Below the pieces are notes generated by a model that had not been told where the DNA came from, made no database searches, and saw only the letters and a program-made list of their open reading frames with translations. Source: Collinsella aerofaciens (GTDB lineage: Bacteria; Actinomycetota; Coriobacteriia; Coriobacteriales; Coriobacteriaceae). Taken from it: a DNA stretch of 48,892 nt. This document shows, piece by piece, positions 1-8,740 of this stretch (position 1 is the first letter of the stretch; each line of letters starts with the position of its first letter). Made by a program: the position numbers and the translations under genes. The stretch lies in assembly GCF_015548375.1 (NCBI RefSeq), contig NZ_JADMWW010000021.1, positions 1 through 48,892 of the forward strand. Direction: 5' to 3'.

Positions 1-15
1 TAAAGCCGTTTGTCT

Positions 16-60
16 CCACCCGCGTAGCGGGTGGTTTAAAGCTGGCCGCTGCGCGGCCAG
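16..60. repeat. Two adjacent tight hairpins, possible end of a mobile element
   Basis: Two perfect 8-bp stems with 3-nt loops stand side by side: CCACCCGC/GCGGGTGG (16-23 with 27-34) and CTGGCCGC/GCGGCCAG (42-49 with 53-60). Each is followed by an AAAG-containing spacer (TTTAAAG, ACTAAAG). Tandem hairpins of this kind are typical of REP elements and of the right ends and guide-RNA scaffolds of IS200/IS605-type elements. No transposase is visible because the window starts here, so assignment to a mobile element is inference. They could also simply be structured 3' UTR of an upstream gene. Confidence 0.45.
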
Positions 61-80
61 CGGACTAAAGTCTTGAACCC

Positions 81-113
81 AGGGAGGGCCGGTAAACCGA
101 CCCTCCCTTTCTT
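81..113 (+). terminator. Rho-independent terminator of an upstream gene
   Basis: The stem AGGGAGGG/CCCTCCCT (81-88 with 101-108) continues, past one mismatch, into CGG/CCG and closes on a TAAA loop, followed by a T-rich tail (TTTCTT). It ends transcription entering from the left, before the non-coding stretch 114-314 in which no other feature was recognised. Confidence 0.7.
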
Positions 114-314
114 ATGCGGGTAGCCAACGAACGCGAGGATGCCGGACGCCGGAACCGCTCCAAATGTAGCAACAGTACGAAAACGACAAGCACCCCAACA
201 CGTCCGCCCGCCGATTTATTGCGCCGCGCAGACAATTAAACCAGCATCTTTAAACATCTGAGCAGTATAGTGACCAAAACTATCGCATAACCGCACTCTA
301 CGAATGGAGAAGTT

Positions 315-2810
315 ATGACCGAACACCACGCCATCAGCCGCCGAGCATTTACGTTGGGCCTTGGACTCGCGGCGTTGTCGCCACTTGCAAGCCTGTCCGA
401 AACCGCGGCATTGGGCATTGGCCCACGAGCGGCATTTGCAGACGACGCTGCCACAGCGTCGGTCAGCCTCGACAATTTCGTCATTCGCCTTCGCCCCGCG
501 GGCTATTTTCGTACCGCGAGCGTCAACGAAGACGGCAACGTCATCGGCAACGTCTGCCATCTGTTTAATGACGGCACGTCCAGCAAGCTCATCCTTGAGA
601 ACGTAACGACCAAGAATGACGATACAAACTGGTATGCTATCCGCACCTTGCTCAATTTCGAAGAGCATAAAAAGACGGGCTACAGCATTTGGTCGGTCGA
701 TGGCGACTCGGACAAAGACGGAAAGGTCATCCACGTATGGAGTGGCGAGCATGACGGCAAGCCCAGTCGCTCTTTTGCGTTCGAGCGTCAATCAAACGGA
801 ACCTATATCATCCGAGACCGCACGGTCGAGAAAGAAACCGAGAAAAAAGACATTAAGTACCTGGCAATAGAATCGAACGGCGAAGGCCAGGACAACAATA
901 AGATCTGCCATAAGAGTAAGAGTAAGAGCATTCCGTGGGAGCTCGAACTTATCGGTTACGACATGAAAAAGAACGATGCCACGGTTAGCAGCCTCGACTG
1001 GATTACGTACAGCAGCTACGTCGACGGACCATGTTGGATGAAATACGTCGACGACAACAAGTTCCTCGACGAGCTGAGCATCCCGGGCACGCACGATTCG
1101 GGCACCTGCAGCGTGGACAACGACACTGAGCCCCAATCCTCGCAAGTAAAATGCCAGCAGGATTACATTCCCACGCAGCTGCTCGAAGGCATTCGCTATT
1201 TTGATATCCGTCTCGGAAAGGGCAACAACCCTGGCATCGACCATGGGATGTACTACCTGCTCAAAAAAGACGCGTACTTTTTGCATCTTTCCGATGTCAT
1301 AGGCTACTTCAAAACGTTTTTGAACGAAAACCCGACAGAAGCGCTCATCATGCTTGTATCACGAGGCAACGACGAGGCTACCGACGAAAGTGTTACGACG
1401 GCTTTCGCCAAGGTTTTGGACGACAACCCCAAACTGTTCTATACGTCGAGCCGCGTTCCCACACTGGGCGAGGTGCGCGGAAAGATCGTCCTGCTACGTC
1501 GATTTGGACTCGACGGCGACAGCGTAAGCGGCCACACGTGGGGACTCGACCTCACCGAATGGGATAACAAAATCGCAGCGCACACCGACAGCAGTTCCAT
1601 GTGCCTCGTCCAAGACGCGCGGGGCTTTGAAGCCGCGGGGGAAACAGGCGACAAAGAGCCCTATTGCACCAAGGTATACGCCCAGGACAAGTACAAACTC
1701 ACGGGAACCGACAAGCTCAGCTGGGTCGATAATGCGCTGAAGGAAACGACCGGGCGCACGCGCAACGAGGTAGATGTCGAGGACGATAACGGGGCCAAGG
1801 AGCAAGTCCTGGAGCGCTGCTGGTCTATCAACTACACCAGCTGCACGGGCTTGTCGCACGGAGGCAATCCTTTTACCTCGGCACGAGTAGTCAACGAGCA
1901 TCTGTATAAGAGCCCGTACATCAACCCCAGCGGCACCGAGGATACAAAGTCAGATTACCTCAAGCACATTGGCATCATCGCATCCGACTTTGTTGATGCG
2001 GCGCTGGCCCGGAGCATCTACCAGCGCAATTACGATACGGAGCACAAGCAGACGGCTTCGTACTATCTCCCGTACTATCTCCCGACCCGCATGCGCATGA
2101 CGTACGGCGACTCGCTGAGCGATGCCTCATTCCAGGACGGCAAGACCGTTGGCGAGGGTCATTTCCGCCTCGTCGACAGCAGCAACGTACTCAACGTGGC
2201 AGCTTCGGGCCATGCGTTTGCCATCGAATATGTGGATGTCGACGCCTTGGGCAACGAGACCGTTACGGAGCTGCGGGGCTCCGTGCCCATCGATATCGAT
2301 CCACGCGCGCTGACGCCCCATTTTGAGGGACTCGAAGGCCTTAAGGCCGGCGAAGACGTGCGCGCCAAGATTGCGGCATCACTCGAGGGCAAGCTCGAAA
2401 CCGATGCCTGCACGGCCCAGCTCGAGTTTGTGCACGACGCGAACGGCGCTCCGGGAACGGCGATGGCCGAGGGCGAGGCATTTACCGCGGGAACGTACTG
2501 GGTGCGCGTGAACGGTCTCTTGGGCGACGCGGCGCAGAGCTACACGCTCGCCAGCGATGGAGCCGCAAGCTTTACCGTAGCGGCCTCGGGCAGTGCAGGC
2601 GGCACCGGTAGCGGCACGGGTTCCAACGCAGACGGCGCCGACAAGAACGGCGGCGGCAACAAGAGCAAAGGCTCGACCGGAAAACTCGCCGACACGGGCG
2701 ACGGCTCTGGCGTTGCCGCCGGGCTCGCTGCCGCCGCCGTGGCGACAACGGTCGCCGGCGCGGCGATGCTTGCCAATGACCGCGAAAACGTTGGGGACGA
2801 CAGCGAATAG
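315..2810 (+). CDS. Tat-exported PI-PLC X-domain protein with lectin-like region and sortase-like C-terminus
   Basis: The 831-residue protein starts at an ATG preceded by GGAGA. The N-terminus has a twin-arginine signal (SRRAFT, then a hydrophobic stretch and an AFA-DD cleavage site near residue 42). Residues about 50-230 look like a ricin/beta-trefoil lectin-type fold. The phosphatidylinositol-specific phospholipase C X domain follows, with GTHDSG (H260, D261), DIR (D297, R299) and DHG (H310); the two histidines match the acid/base pair of bacterial PI-PLC. The C-terminal third has Ig-like or repeat-like segments, a Gly/Ser/Asn linker, LADTG (791-795) and a hydrophobic helix. The tail after that helix is acidic rather than basic, which is unusual for a sortase substrate, so wall anchoring is likely but not certain. 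It probably acts on phosphoinositide or glycosyl-PI lipids outside the cell; the substrate is not shown by the sequence. Confidence 0.85.
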   Translation: MTEHHAISRRAFTLGLGLAALSPLASLSETAALGIGPRAAFADDAATASVSLDNFVIRLRPAGYFRTASVNEDGNVIGNVCHLFNDGTSSKLILENVTTKNDDTNWYAIRTLLNFEEHKKTGYSIWSVDGDSDKDGKVIHVWSGEHDGKPSRSFAFERQSNGTYIIRDRTVEKETEKKDIKYLAIESNGEGQDNNKICHKSKSKSIPWELELIGYDMKKNDATVSSLDWITYSSYVDGPCWMKYVDDNKFLDELSIPGTHDSGTCSVDNDTEPQSSQVKCQQDYIPTQLLEGIRYFDIRLGKGNNPGIDHGMYYLLKKDAYFLHLSDVIGYFKTFLNENPTEALIMLVSRGNDEATDESVTTAFAKVLDDNPKLFYTSSRVPTLGEVRGKIVLLRRFGLDGDSVSGHTWGLDLTEWDNKIAAHTDSSSMCLVQDARGFEAAGETGDKEPYCTKVYAQDKYKLTGTDKLSWVDNALKETTGRTRNEVDVEDDNGAKEQVLERCWSINYTSCTGLSHGGNPFTSARVVNEHLYKSPYINPSGTEDTKSDYLKHIGIIASDFVDAALARSIYQRNYDTEHKQTASYYLPYYLPTRMRMTYGDSLSDASFQDGKTVGEGHFRLVDSSNVLNVAASGHAFAIEYVDVDALGNETVTELRGSVPIDIDPRALTPHFEGLEGLKAGEDVRAKIAASLEGKLETDACTAQLEFVHDANGAPGTAMAEGEAFTAGTYWVRVNGLLGDAAQSYTLASDGAASFTVAASGSAGGTGSGTGSNADGADKNGGGNKSKGSTGKLADTGDGSGVAAGLAAAAVATTVAGAAMLANDRENVGDDSE

Positions 2811-2847
2811 GCAAGCCCGCCTTTTAGACACATCGACTCAATTGGGG

Positions 2848-2882
2848 GGGGCGCAGAATACCGTTCTGCGCCCCGATTTTTA
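2848..2882 (+). terminator. Rho-independent terminator of the PI-PLC gene
   Basis: A perfect 11-bp stem GGGGCGCAGAA/TTCTGCGCCCC (2848-2858 with 2864-2874) with a 5-nt loop is followed by a run of six T. It lies 38 bp after the PI-PLC stop and separates that gene from the convergent small gene. Confidence 0.9.
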
Positions 2883-2906
2883 CCTTAGCCCGAACACCGT
2901 TATCGG

Positions 2907-3176
2907 CTACATCACCATGTTCAGCGCATTCACGAACTCCTGAGCTTGGGAGCGGCTGCTCAGACTAAAGACACAGGCAGTCAACAGCCTGTTACGTAGG
3001 AAAACGTCGCGGCCCTTGATCCTGCTGACCCCCGTAATGTCCTTAAGATAAACAATCTCGGTGTGCTTGCCACCAAAAGTGCCCTTCTTGAGCACCTCGA
3101 TGCGGTTAGGGTAGATCTTGACGTCTTTAAACCTACCCGAACCTTTGTCCTGGAACAGCAGCGTGTTGTTGTCCAT
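2907..3176 (-). CDS. Small PH-like domain protein, function unknown
   Basis: This short cytoplasmic protein (89 residues) has no signal peptide or membrane segment. Its alternating hydrophobic/polar strands (VKIYPNRIEVLKKG, TEIVYLKDITGVSR) and C-terminal helix suggest a bacterial PH-like fold, as in small proteins that score against bPH or DUF4429-type families. The ATG at 3176 is preferred because GGGAG sits 8 nt upstream. A GTG at 3221 would add 15 residues and is possible. No partner is shown by the context; it is convergent with the PI-PLC gene. Confidence 0.6.
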   Translation of the reverse strand: MDNNTLLFQDKGSGRFKDVKIYPNRIEVLKKGTFGGKHTEIVYLKDITGVSRIKGRDVFLRNRLLTACVFSLSSRSQAQEFVNALNMVM

Positions 3177-3341
3177 ACGCGTCACTCCCGCGGGGTTCGC
3201 TAAAACTGCCTCTATGGTCACATTTTAACCACCGCAAGGCTCCCATGCGAAGGTGCCAGACAACATAGCAATTCGTGTCCGCGCGAGGCTTTAAACTAAA
3301 TGCGTTAAAGATGCATTCCACAAGAGGAAAGTGGGGCGACA

Positions 3342-4394
3342 GTGATGGGTGAACTAGTAAACCGTGGAGAATCGGCAATCGTGCCCGAAGGTTTTTACAA
3401 GCAGGTCTCCTCGATTCTCAACGCCGCTCGCGACAAGGCCTATACCGCCGTTAACTTTGCGATGGTTGAGGCATATTGGGAGATCGGCAAGAGTATTGTT
3501 GATGAACAGGGCGGAGAGGAGCGCGCCAAGTATGGCGATGCACTGATCGACGAACTTGCCGTTAGATTGACTAAGGATTTTGGCAGAGGCTTCAACGCCA
3601 GAAGCTTAAGATACATGCGTCAGTTTTATCTTGCGTTCCCAATCCGGAACGCGCTGCGTTCCGAATTGAATTGGACACATTACCGCAGGTTATCGCGTAT
3701 AACCGACCCTGATGCTCGAACATGGTACATGAACGAATGCGCCGATTCTCGTTGGAGCACGCGTCAGCTCGAACGCCAGATCAACACCATGTTCCGCGAG
3801 CGCCTACTTGCCAGCAAGGACAAGGAGGCCGTCACCCAGGAAATCCAAAAGAGCGCCCCGGCTCGTCGCCCCGAGGATATCATCCGCGACCCATATGTAC
3901 TGGAGTTTTTAGGTTTCTCGGACGATACTGCGTTTCGCGAGAGCGATCTAGAGCAGGCGCTCATCACGCATCTTCAGAAGTTCCTGCTGGAGCTTGGCCG
4001 TGGTTTCGCTTTCGAGGCGCGCCAAAAGCGCATCACCTTTGATGGGCGCCATTTCTATATTGACCTTGTTTTTTACAACTATCTGATGCGCTGCTTCGTG
4101 CTCATCGACCTTAAGACGGACGACCTTACGCATCAGGACCTGGGCCAGATGCAAATGTATGTGAACTACTACACGCGCGAGCTCATGAACGAAGGCGACA
4201 ATCCGCCCATAGGCATCGTGCTCTGCGCGGACAAAAGCGATTCGATTGTCGAGTACACGCTGCCCGAAGACAACGACCAAGTGTTTGCCGCCAAATACCT
4301 GCCGTATCTTCCAAGCAAGGAAGAGCTGGCGCGCGAGCTGAGTGCCGAGTACCGCGCCATCAACGAAGCGACCAATGGCGAAACGCAAGGGTAG
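3342..4394 (+). CDS. DUF1016/YhcG-family PD-(D/E)XK nuclease-domain protein
   Basis: The 350-residue protein has the two-part DUF1016 layout. A helical N-terminal domain (about 10-165, with FGRGFNARSLRYMRQFY and LNWTHYRRL) precedes a C-terminal nuclease fold. In the latter, the segment YIDLVFYN and the following LIDLKT (roughly residues 245-265) supply the acidic and D-x-K residues of a PD-(D/E)XK site. The gene may start at GTG 3342 or ATG 3345; AGAGGAAAG lies about 10 nt upstream. Family members usually accompany restriction-modification loci or mobile DNA and are thought to act on DNA. Here it stands alone, 19 kb from the restriction-modification operon, so its role is inferred only from the fold. 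Confidence 0.85.
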   Translation: MMGELVNRGESAIVPEGFYKQVSSILNAARDKAYTAVNFAMVEAYWEIGKSIVDEQGGEERAKYGDALIDELAVRLTKDFGRGFNARSLRYMRQFYLAFPIRNALRSELNWTHYRRLSRITDPDARTWYMNECADSRWSTRQLERQINTMFRERLLASKDKEAVTQEIQKSAPARRPEDIIRDPYVLEFLGFSDDTAFRESDLEQALITHLQKFLLELGRGFAFEARQKRITFDGRHFYIDLVFYNYLMRCFVLIDLKTDDLTHQDLGQMQMYVNYYTRELMNEGDNPPIGIVLCADKSDSIVEYTLPEDNDQVFAAKYLPYLPSKEELARELSAEYRAINEATNGETQG

Positions 4395-4574
4395 CAGCAC
4401 GTTGCGACCGAAGCCACCGCAGCCGTCGCAGGCGCACTCGCGGTTGCGACGCACGCTACGAAACAATACCGGTCATGGACGCCGGCAACGACATTCTAGC
4501 CGTGGCTGGCGAGCGTGACCTGACAGCCCAAAGACGCGGCCTTCGTCTGATGTGGGTCCATTGGCTGCCACAGA

Positions 4575-4600
4575 AAAGGGCCGGTTGCAGCCGGCCCTTT
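4575..4600. terminator. Bidirectional terminator hairpin
   Basis: A perfect 10-bp stem AAAGGGCCGG/CCGGCCCTTT encloses a 6-nt loop, with A-rich sequence before and T-rich sequence at the end. It can act for the DUF1016 gene on the plus strand and, 220 bp further on, for the zinc-ribbon gene on the minus strand. The gaps on either side (4395-4574 and 4601-4820) show no convincing gene or RNA. Confidence 0.7.
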
Positions 4601-4820
4601 AGACGATAATACCTGCGTTGCCCGCGCTTCCGAAGTGTGACTAGCTGAGGAGCGGGTTCCGCGGCACAATCTGATTTTACCCAGTGAGGAGGCTCTTTTG
4701 CAGCCGCTCCACTGTTTATTTACATCTGGCACCCTCAAACAATCAGACGGCAGCCCGCACTCCTGAGAGCTGCCCCGCACCCCCGGCCATCACCTTACGG
4801 CAACAACCGGTGCTACTCCC

Positions 4821-6158
4821 CTACTTCCCAAATAGCGCACCCAGCAGACCGCGGCGTTTGGGCTTCTCCTCTCGGTAGGAACCCTCGACGGCGGCTGCAA
4901 CCTGGCGCGGTTGCTCGCCGCCTCCACGGCGCACGATCTGGTACAGGAAGGGCGATTTAACGTATTTGACCTCGACGGGCGTGGCGTGCACGGTGCTCTC
5001 ACCGGACAGATGCAGGCTCGGGCTGAGCGGCGCCACGATATGCGTTTCGCGCTTGTCGCTAAACACCACCGCGGCCGCGCGGCCCGTCTGGCCGTTTACG
5101 GCAATGCGCACCTGCTCGCCATCGCGGCCGTCTGTCGCCGGACGATCGACAAAGTAGACCGGCACCATCACCAGGCCGTCCTTATGTTTGCGGGCCTTGC
5201 GCGCCCACATGCGAATGCTCTTTTTATTGAGCCCCAGTACAGCCTCGGCGTCGTTGCCCGCAACGTCGAGCGCCAACTTATCAATGACCACCTGGTCCTT
5301 GGTAGACGCATCGACTGAGACAACGCGAAAGTCACCTTCCTGCATGGCGGGATCGAACGGACCGACCTTGGCAAAGTCCCACGGCTCCAAAATGCCCATG
5401 AGGCGAACGTCCAGGTAGTTTGCCCTGGGGTATGCCCAGTCGAGCACCTCGTAGTACACCAAGGCCTCCTTGCTCAGGCCCTTGCCCGGGAAGCTCGCCA
5501 TCATACGCAGGTCCGCCAGCGCCATGGGGAAATAGAAGAGCATCATGTCGTTTTGGATCGCGTCTTCCACGTCGTGCCCGGCAAAGGCATCCGGGTACTG
5601 GCGCACCAGCTGCAGCGCGTTGGCACGTGCCTGCTGCGGCGAGATTTCGCAGGGAATACCCTGCTCCGGCACATACTCCGCACCCACGCCCAAGGTCAGG
5701 CGCTTGCTAAACGTACCGGGCTTGAGCAGGTCGGCAACGCCGATCTTATTGCCGCAGGACGGGCACTCAAACACACGCTGCGTTGACTCGCCCTCAAAGG
5801 ACGCTCCGCAGAAGGGGCAAGGAATGCTCACATGCGTGGCCTCTTGGAACTCCTGCGCCGTGCCGCGATCCTCCCACAGCAGATGTTCCAGGACCGACTG
5901 ATTGCGCCAGTACGAATTGAAGAAATACCAGTCCGGGTCCTCCGGGCGCTCGAGTTGCGACACATGCGTGAGCTTGAGCAATCCATCCACCACCGTCAAC
6001 GGCGTATGACGAATGCCCAAAGCGCTCTTGGGCTCTCCGGCGTCCGCCTGCCATGGGATGACCGTGCCGCAATAGGCGCACTCAAAGCTGCGTTTAGCTT
6101 GGTGTGAGTACATAGGGCCGCCGCAGTTTTGGCATTTGATGGCAAACATCTCGTCCAT
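4821..6158 (-). CDS. Double zinc-ribbon protein of unknown function
   Basis: The protein (445 residues) opens with a CxxC-CxxC zinc ribbon (CQNCGG and CAYC, residues 9-30) and has a second one about 95 residues later (CPFCGA and CPSCGN). The long central part is soluble, with strand-rich stretches, and the tail is strongly basic (PKRRG before the last hydrophobic residues). The start at 6158 is supported by AAAGGAG 9 nt upstream; an in-frame codon at 6209 lacks this. Such proteins are annotated in Coriobacteriia only as TFIIB-type zinc-ribbon proteins. No catalytic motif was seen. It lies divergent from the cation transporter with a 218-bp gap. Confidence 0.7.
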   Translation of the reverse strand: MDEMFAIKCQNCGGPMYSHQAKRSFECAYCGTVIPWQADAGEPKSALGIRHTPLTVVDGLLKLTHVSQLERPEDPDWYFFNSYWRNQSVLEHLLWEDRGTAQEFQEATHVSIPCPFCGASFEGESTQRVFECPSCGNKIGVADLLKPGTFSKRLTLGVGAEYVPEQGIPCEISPQQARANALQLVRQYPDAFAGHDVEDAIQNDMMLFYFPMALADLRMMASFPGKGLSKEALVYYEVLDWAYPRANYLDVRLMGILEPWDFAKVGPFDPAMQEGDFRVVSVDASTKDQVVIDKLALDVAGNDAEAVLGLNKKSIRMWARKARKHKDGLVMVPVYFVDRPATDGRDGEQVRIAVNGQTGRAAAVVFSDKRETHIVAPLSPSLHLSGESTVHATPVEVKYVKSPFLYQIVRRGGGEQPRQVAAAVEGSYREEKPKRRGLLGALFGK

Positions 6159-6337
6159 GGATACATTCTCCTTTGCGCAGGGGCTGTCGACATTAAGTAT
6201 GTCGAGCAAACAGGCACATGCCCATACCCATGTGGCCCAAAATGGACCACCTTGGCAGACGGGAAGGCTCGCTCGTTAGCACCGGCAGACTATTGCTGCA
6301 TTTTCTGAGCATCGGTGCACGGCGCCCCCGCGCGAGC

Positions 6338-6343
6338 TACACT
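6338..6343 (+). promoter_or_regulatory. Possible -10 box of the cation efflux gene
   Basis: TACACT lies 33 bp upstream of the preferred ATG at 6377. No good -35 is visible. Low-strength call based on position and similarity to TATAAT. Confidence 0.25.
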
Positions 6344-6376
6344 ATCCCCTTAAACATGATTGTGAGGACGACCGCT

Positions 6377-7558
6377 ATGCTATTTGTAAATCGGCTGGTA
6401 CATACGCTTGTTCCCGGCAGCGAGGGCGAGCCGGTCGATGCATCTTGCCGCACCAACGCGGGCTTTGCCGCAAGCCTCATCTGCATTGGCCTCAACATCA
6501 CCCTGTGCCTGGCCAAGGGCATCGCGGGCCTGCTCGCCGGCTCCGTCTCGCTTATCGCCGATGCCTTCAACAACCTCTCCGATGCCTCGAGCAACATCGT
6601 GAGCCTGCTCGGGTTCCGCCTTGCCAGCCGCCCGGCAGACGAAGGCCACCCCTATGGCCACGGCCGCTACGAATACCTCGCCGGCCTGTTTGTCGCCGTC
6701 CTGGTTTGCGCCGTCGGCATCAACCTGATCCTGGAGTCAGCTACCAAGATCATCAAGCCCTCCCCCACCGCTTACACGCTCGTTTCCCTTGCGGCACTGG
6801 CTACATCCATGCTCGTTAAGCTCTGGATGGCCGCATTCAACCGCACGTTGGGCAACCGCATTGACTCGGAGACGCTCATCGCCACAGCACAGGACTCCAA
6901 AAACGACGTCATCACCTCGGGTTCGGTCTTAGCGGCGGCGCTTATTTCGCAGACGACCGGCTTTGACCTCGATGGCTGGGCAGGCCTGGGTGTGGGCATC
7001 TTCATCTGCATCAGCGGCATGGGCCTAGTGCGCGACGCCATCAGCCCGTTGCTGGGACAAGCGCCCGACCCCAAGCTCGTCCAGGCAATTCGCGACAAGA
7101 TCATGTCCTATCCGCAGGTCTTGGGCACGCACGACCTGATGGTGCACGACTACGGCCCCGGTCGTCAGTTTGCCAGCGCCCACGTGGAGATGCCCGGCGA
7201 GGGCGACGCATTTGAGCACCACGAGATTTTGGACACCATCGAGCACGACATCAAGCGCCAAATGGGCATCGATATCACGCTGCACTGCGACCCTATCGCC
7301 ACCACCGGCGACGACCTGCGCGGCTGGGTCAAGCGCGGCGTCATGCAGATCGACCCCGCGCTTTCCATCCACGACCTTCACGAACACGATGGCTTTGTGT
7401 CATTTGACCTTGTGCGCCCCGACGGCTTTGACATATCCGACGAGGAGCTGCTGGAGCTCGTCACGCGCATCGTGCACGAGCGCCGGCCCAACGTCTCATG
7501 CGTCGTCACGTTTGATTCGGGCTTTAGCTCGCCCGACCGTCCAGCAGAGCAGCTGTAG
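6377..7558 (+). CDS. Cation diffusion facilitator (CDF) metal exporter, possibly manganese type
   Basis: The ATG at 6377 (GAGGA 8 nt upstream) gives 393 residues; codons upstream, including 6356, are in frame but less well placed. About six membrane helices form the PF01545-type core, with the hallmark HPYGHGRYEY. The metal-binding pairs read NNLSD in helix 2 and DSKND in helix 5, i.e. N-x3-D and D-x3-D. Zinc exporters normally have H/D-x3-D; the N/D version is the one seen in MneP-like manganese exporters, so Mn2+ (or Fe2+) is the more likely substrate, by inference. A cytoplasmic ferredoxin-like dimerisation domain follows, then a second similar C-terminal segment of about 70 residues. It is convergent with the next gene (12-bp gap, no terminator seen). 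Confidence 0.88.
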   Translation: MLFVNRLVHTLVPGSEGEPVDASCRTNAGFAASLICIGLNITLCLAKGIAGLLAGSVSLIADAFNNLSDASSNIVSLLGFRLASRPADEGHPYGHGRYEYLAGLFVAVLVCAVGINLILESATKIIKPSPTAYTLVSLAALATSMLVKLWMAAFNRTLGNRIDSETLIATAQDSKNDVITSGSVLAAALISQTTGFDLDGWAGLGVGIFICISGMGLVRDAISPLLGQAPDPKLVQAIRDKIMSYPQVLGTHDLMVHDYGPGRQFASAHVEMPGEGDAFEHHEILDTIEHDIKRQMGIDITLHCDPIATTGDDLRGWVKRGVMQIDPALSIHDLHEHDGFVSFDLVRPDGFDISDEELLELVTRIVHERRPNVSCVVTFDSGFSSPDRPAEQL

Positions 7559-7570
7559 CCCACTTACCAG

Positions 7571-8560
7571 CTAGTTTCCCTGCGCGCCCGAGATGCCGTT
7601 TTGCAGCGCGTTCCAGGCATCCGTCGCCATATCACCCAGGTTCTGAGCGGTGTCGCCCAGGTTCTGGGCCGTGTCGCCCAGCTCTTGGGCCTTGTCTCCC
7701 AACTCCTGTGCCTTGTTGCTCAAGTCCTCCAGCGTATTGGAGCTCGAGTTGTCGGTACCGCTTTGGCCGTCGGACGAGTTGCCCGAGCTGTTCTTGTGCG
7801 TGAGCTGAATTTCGAGGTTGCCGCTGTCGTTATAGTAAGCAGAAGTAACGATCCAGTTGGCATCGACGACGGGTGTTGAGCCATCATCAGTCAGGACCAC
7901 GGCATTCGAAAGATCGGCGCCGCGCGACTTGAGGAGCTTTTTGGCGTTGGACCAGTACTGCCCCGGGATATCGCTCAGATCGACGGTGCTAGACGAGGCG
8001 GACTCGGTTTGCTCGGCAGCGGTATCGGCCGTTGAACTCCCTCGCTTGTTGAGCATGCCCGACACGATGGCAAACACAACCGACAGCGCAAAGAAGATCG
8101 CCAGCACGATGAGGATCTTCTTGATCACGCTCGACGAACGCGACGGCTTCTTCTCCTCGTCCTCGCCATATTGCGGAATCGACTTGGGGTACTCGCGATA
8201 CGGCTCGCGCGACTCGTAGCGAGGCTGCGCCGTGCGAGGCATATACGTCGTCTGCTGAGGCTGCGGAATAGGATTCTGCGGCAGGTTGTCATAGGGATTC
8301 GGTGTCGAGGCGGCATAAGAATCCTGCGACGCATAATCAAACGGGTCCGGAGCTGCGTTGCCATAGGGGCCTTGCGAAGATGCAGCATAAGAATCCTGCG
8401 CCGTGTCGCCATAGCCCATAACCCGGGTGGGCTCGGCAGAAGGCTGCGTCGCGGCGGGGTCGGTATAACCGCGGTTGGGAACAACGCGGGTCGCATCGGC
8501 GCTATCGCCAGCCTGCGCGGAACCGTAGCCGCCCATCACGGTTGTCTTGTCCTGATCCAT
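7571..8560 (-). CDS. Single-pass membrane protein with repeat tail, function unknown
   Basis: The 329-residue protein has a cytoplasmic, low-complexity N-terminus (about 1-145) rich in Tyr, Pro, Gln and Ala with recurring DSYAAS-type units. One membrane helix follows (about 148-170). The outside part begins with a Ser/Thr linker, then a compact domain of roughly 65 residues (YWSNAKKLLKSRG to IQLTHK) that recalls PASTA-like folds. The end carries four near-identical 7-residue units (consensus QELGDTA/QNLGDTA, residues 283-310), a likely amphipathic helix. AAAGGA lies 8 nt before the ATG. A role at the envelope is likely; a precise function is not shown. Confidence 0.7.
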   Translation of the reverse strand: MDQDKTTVMGGYGSAQAGDSADATRVVPNRGYTDPAATQPSAEPTRVMGYGDTAQDSYAASSQGPYGNAAPDPFDYASQDSYAASTPNPYDNLPQNPIPQPQQTTYMPRTAQPRYESREPYREYPKSIPQYGEDEEKKPSRSSSVIKKILIVLAIFFALSVVFAIVSGMLNKRGSSTADTAAEQTESASSSTVDLSDIPGQYWSNAKKLLKSRGADLSNAVVLTDDGSTPVVDANWIVTSAYYNDSGNLEIQLTHKNSSGNSSDGQSGTDNSSSNTLEDLSNKAQELGDKAQELGDTAQNLGDTAQNLGDMATDAWNALQNGISGAQGN

Positions 8561-8677
8561 GCAACGATTCCTTTCCGTCGCGCGTGAGCATCAAGTTATC
8601 CATGCATTCTACCCGCGCAAAAGCCTATGATGGGCAGAGCCCGTCGGTATCTACAAGACATGCGCGGGTCTAAGGAT

Positions 8678-8715
8678 AAAAAAGCCCCGCCGGGCCTTGG
8701 TAGGCACGGCGGGGC
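8678..8715 (-). terminator. Rho-independent terminator of the formate-THF ligase gene
   Basis: A 9-bp stem GCCCCGCCG/CGGCGGGGC (8684-8692 with 8707-8715) is followed, on the minus strand, by six T. It lies 25 bp after the ligase stop codon. Confidence 0.9.
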
Positions 8716-8740
8716 GGGCTAGCAGCTATGGACAGCAGGC

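Noticed and set aside
4601-4820. Possible structured RNA (GC-rich stretches suggested SRP RNA or a tRNA)
   Set aside because: No SRP core (GTCAGG...GGAAGG), no tRNA T-loop and no riboswitch consensus could be matched.
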